From contig JAGYIO010000003.1 in assembly GCA_018402585.1 (NCBI GenBank), positions 62,001 through 126,000 on the forward strand: 64,000 bases of DNA, given 5' to 3'. A program made the translations under genes and the position numbers. Shown one piece after another: positions 52,623-63,419 of this stretch (positions are counted from its first letter, which is position 1; each line of letters opens with the position of its first letter). A model generated the notes under the pieces. The model was not told the origin of the DNA. It worked only from the letters and a program-made list of their open reading frames with translations, and searched no databases. This DNA is from Chthoniobacterales bacterium (lineage in GTDB: Bacteria > Verrucomicrobiota > Verrucomicrobiia > Chthoniobacterales > JACTMZ01).

Positions 52623-52997
52623 CTAGGAACGCAGATAGTTACGCAGGCCACTGAGCATGCGGATGAGCTCTTCCGATTCAGGGTAAAGTTTTTGCAATGC
52701 TTGTTCGTCGAGCAAACCCTGTTTGCGAGCGATAAATCCCTGACTAACCAGTTCATAGAGCGAGCCGACAGCCAGTTCGACGAACCGGGCAAAGTCTTGC
52801 CGCGAGGACCGCGAACTTCCCTCGGCGCTATTGGAAGAAACTGACACAACTGCCCGGCGCATCTGGCTCGTGATGCCAAACCTCTCTTCAGCCGGAAAGG
52901 CCTTGGTGCAGTCGTAAACAAATGCGGCGAAATCGACCGCCCTCCGTCAGACGTCAAGCTTCTCGAAGTTGAACCCTCTTTTCTGTTCTTCAGGCAC
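52623..52997 (-). pseudogene. Four-helix-bundle protein (23S rRNA intervening-sequence-protein family) with in-frame opal codon
   Basis: GTG start; PEEQKRGFNFEKLDV*RRAVDFAAFVYDCTKAFPAEERFGITSQMRRAVVSVSSNSAEGSSRSSRQDFARFVELAVGSLYEL...; TGA at 52949..52947 at the usual W of KLDVW. Confidence 0.85.
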
Positions 52998-53058
52998 TTC
53001 TCCACTCTCCTTGGCGGCTTAATTCTGTGTCTCTCAACTCTCATCCCTCAACTCCCAA

Positions 53059-54984
53059 CTATTTATAACTCCGGGTGGCCAATTCCACGCCATCGTATTC
53101 TAACGGCTCTTTGATCAAGTCCGGCTTGTTTCCCTCGCCGGTATATTGCCAGGCCGAGACGTAAAAGTAATCCTCATCGTTGCGCAGGGCTTCGCCTTCG
53201 GGCGTTTGATATTCGACGCGGAAGTGACCGCCACAGGACTCGTTGCGGTCGAGGGCGTCTTCGCACATCAACTGGCCGAACTCAATAAAGTCCGCCACCC
53301 GGCCGGCCTTTTCCAGCGAGGCATTCAATTCGTCGCCCTCGCCGAGGACACACACGTTGCTCCAGAACTCCTCGCGGATCTGGTCAAACTTCTTGATCGC
53401 CATTTCCAGCCCTTCCTTGCTCCGCGCCATCCCGCACTCGTCCCATAACAGCTTGCCGATCTCTCGGTGGAAACTATCCACCGTGCGGGTTCCTTTGATG
53501 CTCAAGAGGCGTTTGACCCGTTCCTTCACCTCGTCCATGGCCCGCTTGAATTCCGGACGATCGACCCGCGGGCAGGTGCCGCGGACCGGGGCCAAATAGT
53601 TACCGATCGTGTAAGGCAGGACAAAATACCCGTCGGCCAGCCCCTGCATCAAGGCGCTCGCCCCGAGCCGGTTGGCCCCGTGATCGGAGAAATTGGCTTC
53701 ACCGATCACAAAAAGCCCGGGTACGTTGCTTTGCAGCTCGTAGTCCACCCAGAGCCCGCCCATGGTGTAGTGCACCGCGGGATAAATACGCATCGGTGTC
53801 TCATAAGCATTCTCACCCGTGATATTTTTATACATCTCGAAAAGATTTCCGTAACGTTCGCGGATGGTCGGCTCGCCCAGACGTTTGATCGCGTCGGCAA
53901 AGTCCATGTAAACCCCCAACCCGCCCGGACCCACCCCACGCCCCTCATCGCAGACTTCCTTGGCCGAGCGTGAAGAAATGTCGCGCGGCGCCAGGTTCCC
54001 GTAGCTCGGATATTTGCGTTCGAGGAAATAATCGCGGTCGTCCTCCGCGATCTCAACCACTTTTTTCCCGCAGTCCTCCCTGCGCTTGGGCACCCAAATC
54101 CGCCCGTCATTGCGCAGCGATTCGCTCATCAAGGTTAGTTTCGACTGGTATTCGCCGCTCACCGGGATGCAGGTCGGATGGATCTGGGTAAAACACGGAT
54201 TGGCGAAAAGTGCCCCGCGGCGGTAGGCCCGGTAAGTCGCGGTGACATTGCACCCCATCGCATTGGTCGAAAGAAAAAAAGCATTGCCGTAGCCGCCACT
54301 GGCCAGGATCACCGCATCGGCCGCATGAGCCTCGATTTCGCCCGTCACCATGTTGCGGGTGATGATCCCCTTGGCCTGACCATCAACCAGGACCAGATCG
54401 AGCATTTCGTGGCGCGGATGCATTTTCACCGTGCCGGCCGAAATCTGATGACTCAGCTCGGAGTAAACCCCGAGGAGCAACTGCTGCCCGGTCTGTCCCC
54501 GCGCGTAAAAAGTCCGCGAAACCTGCGCCCCGCCGAAGGAGCGGTTGGCCAGCATCCCGCCGTATTCCCGGGCGAAGGGCACGCCCTGCGCCACGCACTG
54601 ATCAATGATGTGCGTGCTGACCTGGGCCAGACGGTAAACATTCGACTCGCGCGAGCGGAAGTCACCGCCCTTGATGGTGTCCATGAACAAACGATCCACG
54701 CTGTCGCCGTCATTCTGGTAATTCTTCGCCGCGTTGATCCCGCCCTGCGCCGCAATGCTGTGTGCCCGGCGCGGGCTGTCTTGGTAACAGAAACATTTCA
54801 CGTTGTAGCCCTGCTCGCCGAAAACGGCCGCCGCCGATCCTCCGGCCAAACCGGTGCCTACGATGATCAGCTCGTAGCGACGCTTGTTGCCCGGACTGAC
54901 CAACTTGCTCGCCGCTTTGAAATTGGCCCATTTGTCGGCCAGGGGACCAGACGGAATTTTCGGGTCAAGGGTCGTGGTGCTCAT
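53059..54984 (-). CDS. sdhA: Succinate dehydrogenase/fumarate reductase flavoprotein subunit
   Basis: [85 protein letters not shown]. Confidence 0.97.
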   Translation of the reverse strand: MSTTTLDPKIPSGPLADKWANFKAASKLVSPGNKRRYELIIVGTGLAGGSAAAVFGEQGYNVKCFCYQDSPRRAHSIAAQGGINAAKNYQNDGDSVDRLFMDTIKGGDFRSRESNVYRLAQVSTHIIDQCVAQGVPFAREYGGMLANRSFGGAQVSRTFYARGQTGQQLLLGVYSELSHQISAGTVKMHPRHEMLDLVLVDGQAKGIITRNMVTGEIEAHAADAVILASGGYGNAFFLSTNAMGCNVTATYRAYRRGALFANPCFTQIHPTCIPVSGEYQSKLTLMSESLRNDGRIWVPKRREDCGKKVVEIAEDDRDYFLERKYPSYGNLAPRDISSRSAKEVCDEGRGVGPGGLGVYMDFADAIKRLGEPTIRERYGNLFEMYKNITGENAYETPMRIYPAVHYTMGGLWVDYELQSNVPGLFVIGEANFSDHGANRLGASALMQGLADGYFVLPYTIGNYLAPVRGTCPRVDRPEFKRAMDEVKERVKRLLSIKGTRTVDSFHREIGKLLWDECGMARSKEGLEMAIKKFDQIREEFWSNVCVLGEGDELNASLEKAGRVADFIEFGQLMCEDALDRNESCGGHFRVEYQTPEGEALRNDEDYFYVSAWQYTGEGNKPDLIKEPLEYDGVELATRSYK

Positions 54985-55748
54985 AATTGTGAGGAAGCGC
55001 TTAATTCCGGTGCTACCCGGCGGTCGGCCGGCAGAATTTTCAGAAAACCCGTGACTGAGGCGACCGGAATGCTGGCAAACCCGATGATCAAAGCCCAAGC
55101 CAGGAGCAGCCCGCCCTGCTTGATCAAGCCGAAGGACTTGCGTCCGCTCAGCCCAAAGGTCTGGAAGACACTGGAAATTCCGTGGCTCAAATGCATCCCG
55201 AGCAAAACCAGGCTGACCAGGTAAAATCCGGAGACCAAGGGGTTGTGGAAACTCAAGATGATCATGGCGGCCACATCATGCCGCCCCTGCAAATCGTAAA
55301 GATCGGCGTGGGGGCTGAGGCCCCCGGCAAACTGCAAGACGTGGAAAATGAGGAAACTCAGGACAACCAGCCCGCTCAAAGCCATGGTGCGCACCGCGAG
55401 TGTGCTTTGCACCCGTGCCTTGACCGCATACCGCTGCGGACGGGCCCGGCGGTTGGCAATAATCAAGGACATCGTCGTGCCGATGTGCACGGCGAAAACG
55501 AGCAACAAGCCGCCCCGGGCAATCCACAATAGAACCGGATTGGCGTGCAAGGCTTGGGCATACGCATTGATCCCTTCGCCGAAAGGCCCAATGTAAATGG
55601 TCAGATTTCCGGCCAAGTGCGCGAGCACGAAGAAGATGAGGAGCCCACCCGAAATACCCACAATCCACTTCTTGCCAATCGACGAAACCAGAAAGGCCAA
55701 GAGCGGGTTTGGCTGGCGGGGACCCTTGGAAACAGAAACCACGGACAT
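54981..55748 (-). CDS. sdhC: Succinate dehydrogenase cytochrome b subunit
   Basis: [34 protein letters not shown], heme-ligating His; 4-nt overlap with sdhA. Confidence 0.93.
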   Translation of the reverse strand: MSVVSVSKGPRQPNPLLAFLVSSIGKKWIVGISGGLLIFFVLAHLAGNLTIYIGPFGEGINAYAQALHANPVLLWIARGGLLLVFAVHIGTTMSLIIANRRARPQRYAVKARVQSTLAVRTMALSGLVVLSFLIFHVLQFAGGLSPHADLYDLQGRHDVAAMIILSFHNPLVSGFYLVSLVLLGMHLSHGISSVFQTFGLSGRKSFGLIKQGGLLLAWALIIGFASIPVASVTGFLKILPADRRVAPELSASSQL

Positions 55749-55867
55749 AAGTAAGCACACTATTAGATAACCTAATAGTTGCAACGCTTAAGATCAGGCC
55801 TTGGATGCCCTTCTTGACCCAAGTCGCCCCTTGCACGACCGGCGCTCGTGGCGTAACCATTTTGACC

Positions 55868-56602
55868 ATGAAAATCCTGCCTCCCCTTGGCTTTGCCTTT
55901 CTGCTCACCACTGCTCTGGTTCTCGCCCGCGGGGGCGGCGGAGGTGGAGGGGGTGGGGATCGCGGCGGCATGGGCGAAGAGGGTTTTCGCGAAGGGGGCA
56001 TGGACGATGCCGGTTTCCGGGACGAGGCCCCGCGCCTGGACGAGGACAGCATGGATACCTCCGGCCGTCAGGACGACGTCAACGTCGAACGCGAGGGCAA
56101 TGATGTGAACGTCGCCCGCACGGGCGATGACAACTACCGCGTGAGCGACGTCAACAGCTCCGCCGAGGTCAATGTCCGGCCCGAAGGCGATGATACCGCC
56201 AACCTCAACGTGCGCACCGCGGACGGACAAGATTACAACACCACGGTGGCCGGCCCCCAAGGTTACCGCGCCGGCTACGTTTGGCAGAACGGCGACTACG
56301 TTGCGGTAGACTGCGATCCGTTTGTCCCCTACGCTGCGCCTTTCGGGGCCTGGGCCGGTTGGAATGTCCTGACCCAGCCCGAATACGTCCAATATCCCGT
56401 CTATTCCACCTTCCCGGTGGAGACCGCCGTGGAAGTCGCTTTGCAGAAACTCGGACTTTACACCGGCCCGATCGACGGCAACGCGACCTCGGTGGCCGGC
56501 GCCATCGAGCAATACCAGAGGCAAACCGAAGTGCCCGTCACCGGCACGATCACCCCCGAACTCCTCACCGCCCTCGGCATCCAAGCGACCTACGCCCAGT
56601 AA
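55868..56602 (+). CDS. Secreted peptidoglycan-binding-domain protein
   Basis: Signal peptide; C-terminal VEVALQKLGLYTGPIDGNATSVAGAIEQYQRQTEVPVTGTITPELLTALG. Confidence 0.8.
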   Translation: MKILPPLGFAFLLTTALVLARGGGGGGGGGDRGGMGEEGFREGGMDDAGFRDEAPRLDEDSMDTSGRQDDVNVEREGNDVNVARTGDDNYRVSDVNSSAEVNVRPEGDDTANLNVRTADGQDYNTTVAGPQGYRAGYVWQNGDYVAVDCDPFVPYAAPFGAWAGWNVLTQPEYVQYPVYSTFPVETAVEVALQKLGLYTGPIDGNATSVAGAIEQYQRQTEVPVTGTITPELLTALGIQATYAQ

Positions 56603-56632
56603 GCAAATCGCGCCATCCCTCACCACGAAGGC

Positions 56633-56701
56633 AGGTGGATCGCGATGTCTCTATGGCGATGATCGCGCTGACTCATCGCGCCGGGACGGCGCGATCCACC
56701 T
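56633..56701. repeat. Intergenic palindrome including 22-nt repeat copy 2
   Basis: AGGTGGATCGCG ... CGCGATCCACCT inverted arms; 56680..56701 identical to 51653..51674. Confidence 0.7.
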
Positions 56702-56822
56702 GGGGTAGCGGCGGCGTCTCTCCGAACGGTGGGCTCTACCAGCCGGAAGCCCCGCCGCCGGCCGTTGGCCCTGCAACTGCCCCCCCCAATGAAAACTGAA
56801 CACTGACCCACTGCACACTTTC

Positions 56823-58118
56823 TTATCCCACTATCCCCGCCACCGCCCCGGTCATAAAGCAGGCCAGACTTGCCCCCAGCAAGGCCTTCCACCCGAACCG
56901 CGCCAACCTCTCCCGCTGCGACGGCGCCAAACCCCCGATCCCGCCGATCTGCACCCCGATCGACACAATGTTGGCAAATCCGGCCAAGGCGTAGGTCAGA
57001 ATCATCAAGTCCCGGGGATGAGCAAAAGCCCCCGTTGCCCTCAGCTCCCCGAGTTTGACAAAGGCCACGAATTCATTGAGCACGGTCCGCTCCCCAAGTA
57101 ATGCTCCCGAGAGGAGCACCGCATCCCCACTGATCCCCATGAGCCAGGCCACCGGCGCGAAAATCATCCCAAGCAGAAAATCGAGCGAGATCCCGTCGAA
57201 AACCCCGCCGCTCCAATTCGCGACCAGCCCATTCAGCCCGGTCACTTCGCCGAGCCATCCCTCGAGCACAAAGTTGACCAGCGCGACCAACGCGGTGAAA
57301 ACCAGGAGCATGGCCCCGACGTTCACGGCCAACTTGACCCCATCCGTCGTCCCCCGGCAAATTGCGTCGAGCAAGTTCACCCCATTGCCCTCCTGCGCGA
57401 GGTGCAGCGACTGATCGACCGGCTCGGTCTGCGGGAGCAGGATCTTTGCGATGAGCAAGGCCGCCGGCACGGTGATGACCGACTTGGTCAGCAGATGCGT
57501 GGCAAAGACCAGTTGCTGCTGCGGATCGGCGCCGCCGAGCAGACTGATGTAGGCGATCATCACCGCCCCCGCCACCGTGGCCATTCCCCCGATCATCACG
57601 CAAAGGATCTCCGACGGCGTCATGCCCGCCAGCCAGGGCCGGATGAGCAACGGAGCTTCGGTCTGGCCGAGAAAGACGTTGGCCGAAGCCGACAAGGTCT
57701 CCGGTCCGCTCAGCCGCATTGTCTTGGAAAACACCCACGCCATCCCGTGCACGATGACCTGCAGGACGCCGAGGTAATAAAGCGCCGCGCTGAAGGCCGA
57801 GAAAAAAACAATCGAGGGCAGCACACTCAGGGCGAAAACCATCCCGTGCGACTCTTCATCGAGCAGGGACCCGAATAAAAACCGCGTCCCCTCCCCGGTG
57901 AATCCGAGCAGTTGCACGAAAAATAGCCCGACCAATTCCACGGCCGAACGCACCAAGGGCACATGCATGACCAGACCGGCGAGGACAAACTGCAGAAGCA
58001 AACCCACCCCGACCACCCGCCAAGGAATGTTCTTCCGGTCGGAGCTGAAAAGGACCGCGATGCCGAGAAAGACCACGATGCCGGCCATCCCGCGCAGTGA
58101 ATCGAAGATCGTTTCCAT
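56823..58118 (-). CDS. Concentrative nucleoside transporter (NupC family)
   Basis: LPSIVFFSAFSAALYYLGVLQ, FLGQTEAPLLIRPWLAGMT, GGMATVAGAVMIAYISLLG. Confidence 0.92.
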   Translation of the reverse strand: METIFDSLRGMAGIVVFLGIAVLFSSDRKNIPWRVVGVGLLLQFVLAGLVMHVPLVRSAVELVGLFFVQLLGFTGEGTRFLFGSLLDEESHGMVFALSVLPSIVFFSAFSAALYYLGVLQVIVHGMAWVFSKTMRLSGPETLSASANVFLGQTEAPLLIRPWLAGMTPSEILCVMIGGMATVAGAVMIAYISLLGGADPQQQLVFATHLLTKSVITVPAALLIAKILLPQTEPVDQSLHLAQEGNGVNLLDAICRGTTDGVKLAVNVGAMLLVFTALVALVNFVLEGWLGEVTGLNGLVANWSGGVFDGISLDFLLGMIFAPVAWLMGISGDAVLLSGALLGERTVLNEFVAFVKLGELRATGAFAHPRDLMILTYALAGFANIVSIGVQIGGIGGLAPSQRERLARFGWKALLGASLACFMTGAVAGIVG

Positions 58119-58155
58119 TGACGGCAAAAGCGGCCCGGACCGCGGCCAGCGCCCC

Positions 58156-59568
58156 TCAATGCATCCCCGAATCCCCCGACAGCGCCTTGGCCATATCGCC
58201 AACCACCGCCTTGGCATCGCCGAAGACCATCAAAGTTTTGTCCATCGTGTAGAGCTCATTGTCGATCCCGGCGAAGCCCGGCTTCATCGAGCGCTTGACC
58301 GCCAAGACCGTCTTGGCCCGGTCCGCCTCGATGATCGGCATCCCGTGGATCGGGGACTTCGGATTATTCTTTGCTGCCGGATTGACCACGTCATTCGCCC
58401 CCAGGACCAAGACGACATCAACCTGCGGCATTTCCGGATTGATCTCGTCCATCTCGATCAGATCATCGTAGGGAATGTCCGCCTCGGCCAGGAGCACATT
58501 CATGTGTCCGGGCATCCGGCCGGCCACCGGGTGGACCGCAAATTTCACCTTGATCCCCCGCTTGATCAACTGGTCATAAAGTTCGCGCACCCGGTGCTGG
58601 GCCTGCGCCACGGCCATGCCATAGCCCGGCACAATGACCACCGAGTCGGCTTGCTCCATGATTTCCGCCGCCTCGGCCGGTGAAGCACTCTTCACTGCGC
58701 CACTTGTCTGGGCCCCGGCCGAATCCTGCACACTGCCGAAGGCGCCGAAGAGCACGTTGGTGAAACTGCGGTTCATCGCCTTGCACATGATGATCGAAAG
58801 AATCAGCCCCGAAGAACCGTCGAGGGCCCCGGCAATGACCAGAATCTGGTTGTCCAAAACGAAGCCCATGGCCACCGCGGAGAGGCCGGCATAAGCATTG
58901 AGCAGGGCAATGACCGTGGGCATGTCCGCCCCGCCAATCGGAATGATCAGCATAATCCCAAAGGCCAGGGAGAAAATGATGAGAAGCGGAAAGAGGAAGG
59001 ACAACTGCGGGTTGATCATGAGGGCGGCCCCACACCCGATGGCCCCGGCCAAAGTGAGGAAGTTGAGCAGGAGTTGCCCGCGGAAGGTGATGGGGCGCCC
59101 GGGAAGAATTTCCTGCAACTTGCCGGCGGCCATCAGGCTGCCCGTGAAGGTGAGGAACCCGAGGATGACCTCGGCCGAAATGGCGAACATGCGGAAAGTG
59201 GTCAGATTCTGCCCGCCTTCATGCAGCCAGAGGTAATACTTGGCCGTCCCGACCAGACCCGCGGCCAAACCGCCAAAGGCATGGGAAAGCGCCGTCCGCT
59301 GCGGCACCGCGGTCAAAGGAACTTTGGAGAGCGGCACCCCGATCAGCCCGCCCAGCATCACCGCCACGGCAATCCACGGCAGGCTGGAGACGGCGACCGC
59401 CGGATTGAGCAGCGTGCCACCCACGCCGAGGACCATAGCCCAGACCCCAGCCCAGACCCCGCGGCGCGCCGACTGCGGCGAGTTCATCCACTTGAGGGAA
59501 AAAATGAACAAAATGCCGGCCACCAAGTAGGCCGACTGGACCAAGACCAGATTCCACTCCGCGCTCAT
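58156..59568 (-). CDS. pntB: NAD(P) transhydrogenase subunit beta
   Basis: IPIGGADMPTVIALLNAYAGLSAVAMGFVLDN, VIVPGYGMAVAQAQHRVRELYDQL. Confidence 0.97.
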   Translation of the reverse strand: MSAEWNLVLVQSAYLVAGILFIFSLKWMNSPQSARRGVWAGVWAMVLGVGGTLLNPAVAVSSLPWIAVAVMLGGLIGVPLSKVPLTAVPQRTALSHAFGGLAAGLVGTAKYYLWLHEGGQNLTTFRMFAISAEVILGFLTFTGSLMAAGKLQEILPGRPITFRGQLLLNFLTLAGAIGCGAALMINPQLSFLFPLLIIFSLAFGIMLIIPIGGADMPTVIALLNAYAGLSAVAMGFVLDNQILVIAGALDGSSGLILSIIMCKAMNRSFTNVLFGAFGSVQDSAGAQTSGAVKSASPAEAAEIMEQADSVVIVPGYGMAVAQAQHRVRELYDQLIKRGIKVKFAVHPVAGRMPGHMNVLLAEADIPYDDLIEMDEINPEMPQVDVVLVLGANDVVNPAAKNNPKSPIHGMPIIEADRAKTVLAVKRSMKPGFAGIDNELYTMDKTLMVFGDAKAVVGDMAKALSGDSGMH

Positions 59569-59912
59569 CAACCCTTCTTCTCCTTTTCCCGGGTTTTGAA
59601 CATCTTGAGCATCCGGTTGGTGATGAGGAAGCCGCTCACGATGTTGACCGAGGCGGCGGCAATCGCGACCAGACCCACCACTGTAATCCACAACGGGTGC
59701 TCGCTGCTCACCTGGGGACCGGCCACCAGGATCGCCCCCACGATGACCACGGCCGAAATGGCATTGGTCAACGACATCAACGGCGTATGGAGCAGACGCG
59801 AGACATTACGGATCACGTCCAAGCCAATGAAGGTGGCCAAGACAAAAATGAAAATGAGCGGAAGGTAAGAGCTCAGAGCAGGTGGCTCGGCAGCGGCAAG
59901 GAGAGGGATCAT
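59568..59912 (-). CDS. pntAB: NAD(P) transhydrogenase alpha subunit, membrane part
   Basis: FVLATFIGLDVIRNVSRLLHTPLMSLTNAISAVVIVGAI. Confidence 0.93.
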   Translation of the reverse strand: MIPLLAAAEPPALSSYLPLIFIFVLATFIGLDVIRNVSRLLHTPLMSLTNAISAVVIVGAILVAGPQVSSEHPLWITVVGLVAIAAASVNIVSGFLITNRMLKMFKTREKEKKG

Positions 59913-59913
59913 C

Positions 59914-61032
59914 TTATGGGGTGGGTTCGCGGAATTGCGGGTGCACGATGGCACCCCCGTGGGTGAGCAGACAGCCGGCCAAAATCTCGTCCTGCGGGTC
60001 GATTTTCAGCGCCTTGGACTCTTTGTCCCAAAGGTGCTCGATCAAGGCCAGGTAGTTGTTTGAAAGCATCTGGCTGGCGTTCACGGCAACCTGATCGGCC
60101 AAGTTCGTCGCCCCGATCAAGAGCGCGCCCCCGACCCGCTTTTCCACTCCCGGCTCGGATCCTTCGACATTGCCGCCGGTGGCCGCCGCCAGGTCGATGA
60201 CCACGCTGCCCGGGCGCATCGCGGTAACCATCGCGGTGGACAGGATGCGCGGCGCCGGCCGGCCGAAGACCTGTGCGGTGGTGATGACCACATCCGACTG
60301 CGCCACTTGTTTGGCCATCACTTCTCGTTGCTTGGCCAACTGTTCCTCGGTCAGCGCTTTGGCGTAGCCTTGGGTTGTTTGTCCGGTTTCACCCAGATCG
60401 ACCTTCACAAATTTCGCCCCCAGACTCAGCACCTGCTCTTCCACCGCCGCCCGCGTGTCGAAGGCTTCCACTTTCGCACCGAGGCGCTTCGCCGTGGCAA
60501 TGGCCTGCAACCCGGCCACTCCCGCACCGACGATGAACACCTTGGCCGCGGCAATCGTGCCCGAGGGGGTCATCATCATGGGAAAAACCCGGTCGAGACG
60601 CTCGGTCGCAAGAATGACCGCCGCATAGCCGGCCAGGCTGGCCTGCGAGCTGAGTACGTCCATCTTCTGGGCGATCGTGGTGCGCGGGATCATTTCCACG
60701 CTGATCACCGAAACACCCGCCGCCGCCAAGGCGGCCACCAGTTCCCGCTCCTGGAAAGGATCAAGGCTGCTCAGATGCACCGCACCGCGCGGGGCCGCAT
60801 CTTGGCCGGTCGGACGATTCACCCGCACGACCAATCCGCAATTTTGCAGTCCCGCCGCCTCGGCCACCAGGCTGGCCCCCTTGGCCGCATAGTCCTCGTC
60901 GCGCCAGCCGAGACGCGTCCCCAACCCGGCCTGAACCGCCACGCTAAGGCCGAGCTGGTGAAGCTTGCCTGCGTTGTCGGGGGAAAGTGCGACCCGCACC
61001 GAATCCGGCTCCCGGGGAAAATATATGGTCAT
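59914..61032 (-). CDS. pntAA: NAD(P) transhydrogenase alpha subunit, NAD-binding part
   Basis: MTIYFPREPDSVRVALSPDNAGKLHQLGLSVAVQAG, VFIVGAGVAGLQAIATAKRLGAKVEAFDTR. Confidence 0.96.
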   Translation of the reverse strand: MTIYFPREPDSVRVALSPDNAGKLHQLGLSVAVQAGLGTRLGWRDEDYAAKGASLVAEAAGLQNCGLVVRVNRPTGQDAAPRGAVHLSSLDPFQERELVAALAAAGVSVISVEMIPRTTIAQKMDVLSSQASLAGYAAVILATERLDRVFPMMMTPSGTIAAAKVFIVGAGVAGLQAIATAKRLGAKVEAFDTRAAVEEQVLSLGAKFVKVDLGETGQTTQGYAKALTEEQLAKQREVMAKQVAQSDVVITTAQVFGRPAPRILSTAMVTAMRPGSVVIDLAAATGGNVEGSEPGVEKRVGGALLIGATNLADQVAVNASQMLSNNYLALIEHLWDKESKALKIDPQDEILAGCLLTHGGAIVHPQFREPTP

Positions 61033-61102
61033 GAAAACAGTGGGTTTATAGGACCCGACCAGATTCGCGGCAACGGCAAACTTTTCCTTTGCCTTGCCGC
61101 GC

Positions 61103-61950
61103 TTACGCCGGCTGACCGAACAGTCCCCGGATGGTCTGACCCGAGGCGCAATCGCGAAAAACCATTTGCCGGCCGGCCGCCCCCGGCTCCGCGCCCTCCG
61201 CGGCCTCGGCGCGCAATGCCGCCGTGCTCGAAACCAGGCCCCCATCTCGCCGCTCTGCTTGAGGACCGGCGGACCGGAGCTCCCGCCGCCCTAACCAGCC
61301 GTGACCGTCAACCAAGTGCGCCCACCCGCTTGATCGCCGTTTACCTCGGTGAACGCGCGGGAGACGATGCCTTCGGTCAGATTGTAAAAACGTCCGCCCC
61401 ACTGCCCGACCACCCGGATGTTCCGCTCTGTCCTGACTCCCCCCGGACAAAGGCAACGCGGTCAAAACCGTCTCGCCCCGGTCGAGGCACAGAATGACCA
61501 CACCACCCTCGCGGTCCGCCGCGAGAATCTCCTCCACCCCAGAGACTGTGCCCTCAAAGGTCATGACCCCAAGTCTCCTGCCGTCTGCTCCTCGAGCACA
61601 TGATGGTTGGTCACCACCTCGCCCGCCGACCCCGCAATCTAGCCGCTGCTCACGGCACTCAAGTCCGATTCACGGCAGTCCGGGCAGAAATAGACCGAGC
61701 CGATACCCGCCACGGCGCGGCAGACCGCTTCCTCATCCTTCGCCCCGGCAAACGGCCCCGCCGGTAAACCCACTATCTTTCCCTCCGCCGCAGCCAGTGA
61801 CCACGTCGCCGGACCTCCCTGCAACCCGGCCACCCCGGACCAGGCCAAGCCGGCGACAAAGCACTGCTCCAGCGCTGCCTCAGCGATCACCGGCGCGGTC
61901 TGCCCCGCGTCCGCCAAAGCAAGCAGGACGAACTAGCGCAGCGTGATGGG
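61103..61950 (-). pseudogene. Degraded trypsin-like serine protease gene
   Basis: Fragments in several frames: QTAPVIAEAALEQCFVAGLAWSGVAGLQ..., VTNHHVLEEQT, EGIVSRAF, GSSG-PPVLKQSGE, GLVSSTAALRAEA; multiple frameshifts/stops. Confidence 0.6.
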
Positions 61951-61996
61951 CCCCTTGCTCTACTTTGTCATAAGCAAACCCACCCCGCCCTGCTCC

Positions 61997-63277
61997 TCAG
62001 CTCCCCGGACGGTGAATGATCTGCTCCCGCTGCAGGGTGACGACCCGCGGCTCCGACCCGTCGGCCGCTTGCACCTGGATCGTGACCGGGGTCTGCGCAT
62101 TTCCTTGGATCAGGCCGACCACATCGCCGATCGACATGCTGCGTGAATTGACCCAGGAACCGCCTTGGTCCGCCACAGCGAGCAAGCGGTCCCCCGAGCG
62201 CAGTTGACCGCTCGCGCTGGCCGGACTGCCCGGGACCAACTCCTGCAGCACCGGCAAACCATCTTCGCCGCGCGACAGACGGGCCCCGATACCCACCGGC
62301 GCCGTGCTCCTGATCCCCTGCTGCGCCGAGGCGCGATCGCTCTCCTGCGGCAGATTGTTCGCCCACTGCATCGCCGCCACGGTATCCTGCGCCGCCCAGT
62401 TGGCCGCGATTTGTCCGGCGGTCCGTTCGCGGATCTGCGCGTCTTCCGGCGGGGCCTGCAGGAAGGCCTGCGCCGCAGACGTCGGGTTCACCTTCACTTC
62501 CTCGGCCAAGACCCGCCCGAGCAACACCGAACGCATCCGCGAGTCCTCGACCTGCCCAGCCCAAACCCGCGCCTCATCCGGAGCGGCCGAGGCCCAACCC
62601 GAGACAAAGCGGGAAAGAAAACGGGCCTGCTGCCAGTCGGCCAGACCATCGCCCATGGCCAAGGCCGTGGTCGGATCGGTCGCGGCCAGCTTCTCCGCCG
62701 CCCGCGCAAGCACCCGGCCCCGCTGTTGGTCGGTCAGAAACTCGTTGGCCAGGGCCGCGGTTTGCACCGGTGTCATTTTGCCTTCGTTCATCAAATAAAG
62801 ACCCAAGGCACCGGCCACCCCGAAGCGACCCACTTCGCCGCGCTGCACCAACTCGGTCACACTCTGGCCCGACCACTCGCCGAGGAGGGCAAGCATCGCC
62901 ATATCGCGGGAGGCCGTATCCGGCAATTCCCGCACCCGGGCCAAGGCCACTTCGGGACCCAGGCCGGCCAGCGGACGGAACATCGCGTTCAGGTAATCCT
63001 CCCGCGCCCGCGGACTTTCCCCTTCGGCCAAGGCCACCTCCGGCCGCGCCGGGCCCGCTCCCGCGCCACCTTTCTTCACGGTCTTCGCCGCCATGCTGGC
63101 AAACCCCCCATCCGGCCCAAGTTCGCCGGTCAGGGCCGCTTGCCCTGTTCTCTCCGCCTCGGTTGGTTCCGCCCCGGCCTCCCGCCCGATCGTGGGTCCC
63201 TGCAACAAGAGCACACCACCAAGAATCGCCGCACCCAGTGCCAAGAGCGCGAGACCAAATTTCAGTGAGCCTGTCAT
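61997..63277 (-). CDS. PDZ-domain-containing hypothetical protein with N-terminal TM
   Basis: C-terminal LPVLQELVPGSPASASGQLRSGDRLLAVADQGG...GDVVGLIQGNAQTPVTIQVQ. Confidence 0.75.
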   Translation of the reverse strand: MTGSLKFGLALLALGAAILGGVLLLQGPTIGREAGAEPTEAERTGQAALTGELGPDGGFASMAAKTVKKGGAGAGPARPEVALAEGESPRAREDYLNAMFRPLAGLGPEVALARVRELPDTASRDMAMLALLGEWSGQSVTELVQRGEVGRFGVAGALGLYLMNEGKMTPVQTAALANEFLTDQQRGRVLARAAEKLAATDPTTALAMGDGLADWQQARFLSRFVSGWASAAPDEARVWAGQVEDSRMRSVLLGRVLAEEVKVNPTSAAQAFLQAPPEDAQIRERTAGQIAANWAAQDTVAAMQWANNLPQESDRASAQQGIRSTAPVGIGARLSRGEDGLPVLQELVPGSPASASGQLRSGDRLLAVADQGGSWVNSRSMSIGDVVGLIQGNAQTPVTIQVQAADGSEPRVVTLQREQIIHRPGS

Positions 63278-63419
63278 GAGAAGATAAAGTTACCCCAAAC
63301 CCGCCGCGATCAAGCACAGAATTTACCCCGCGCGAACCGCAAGCATCATACCGGAGGCCGGGAAAAAGATCTCGGGCCTCGGACCGCGGATGTCCTACCC
63401 CCTTTGTTTTACTCGGCCG

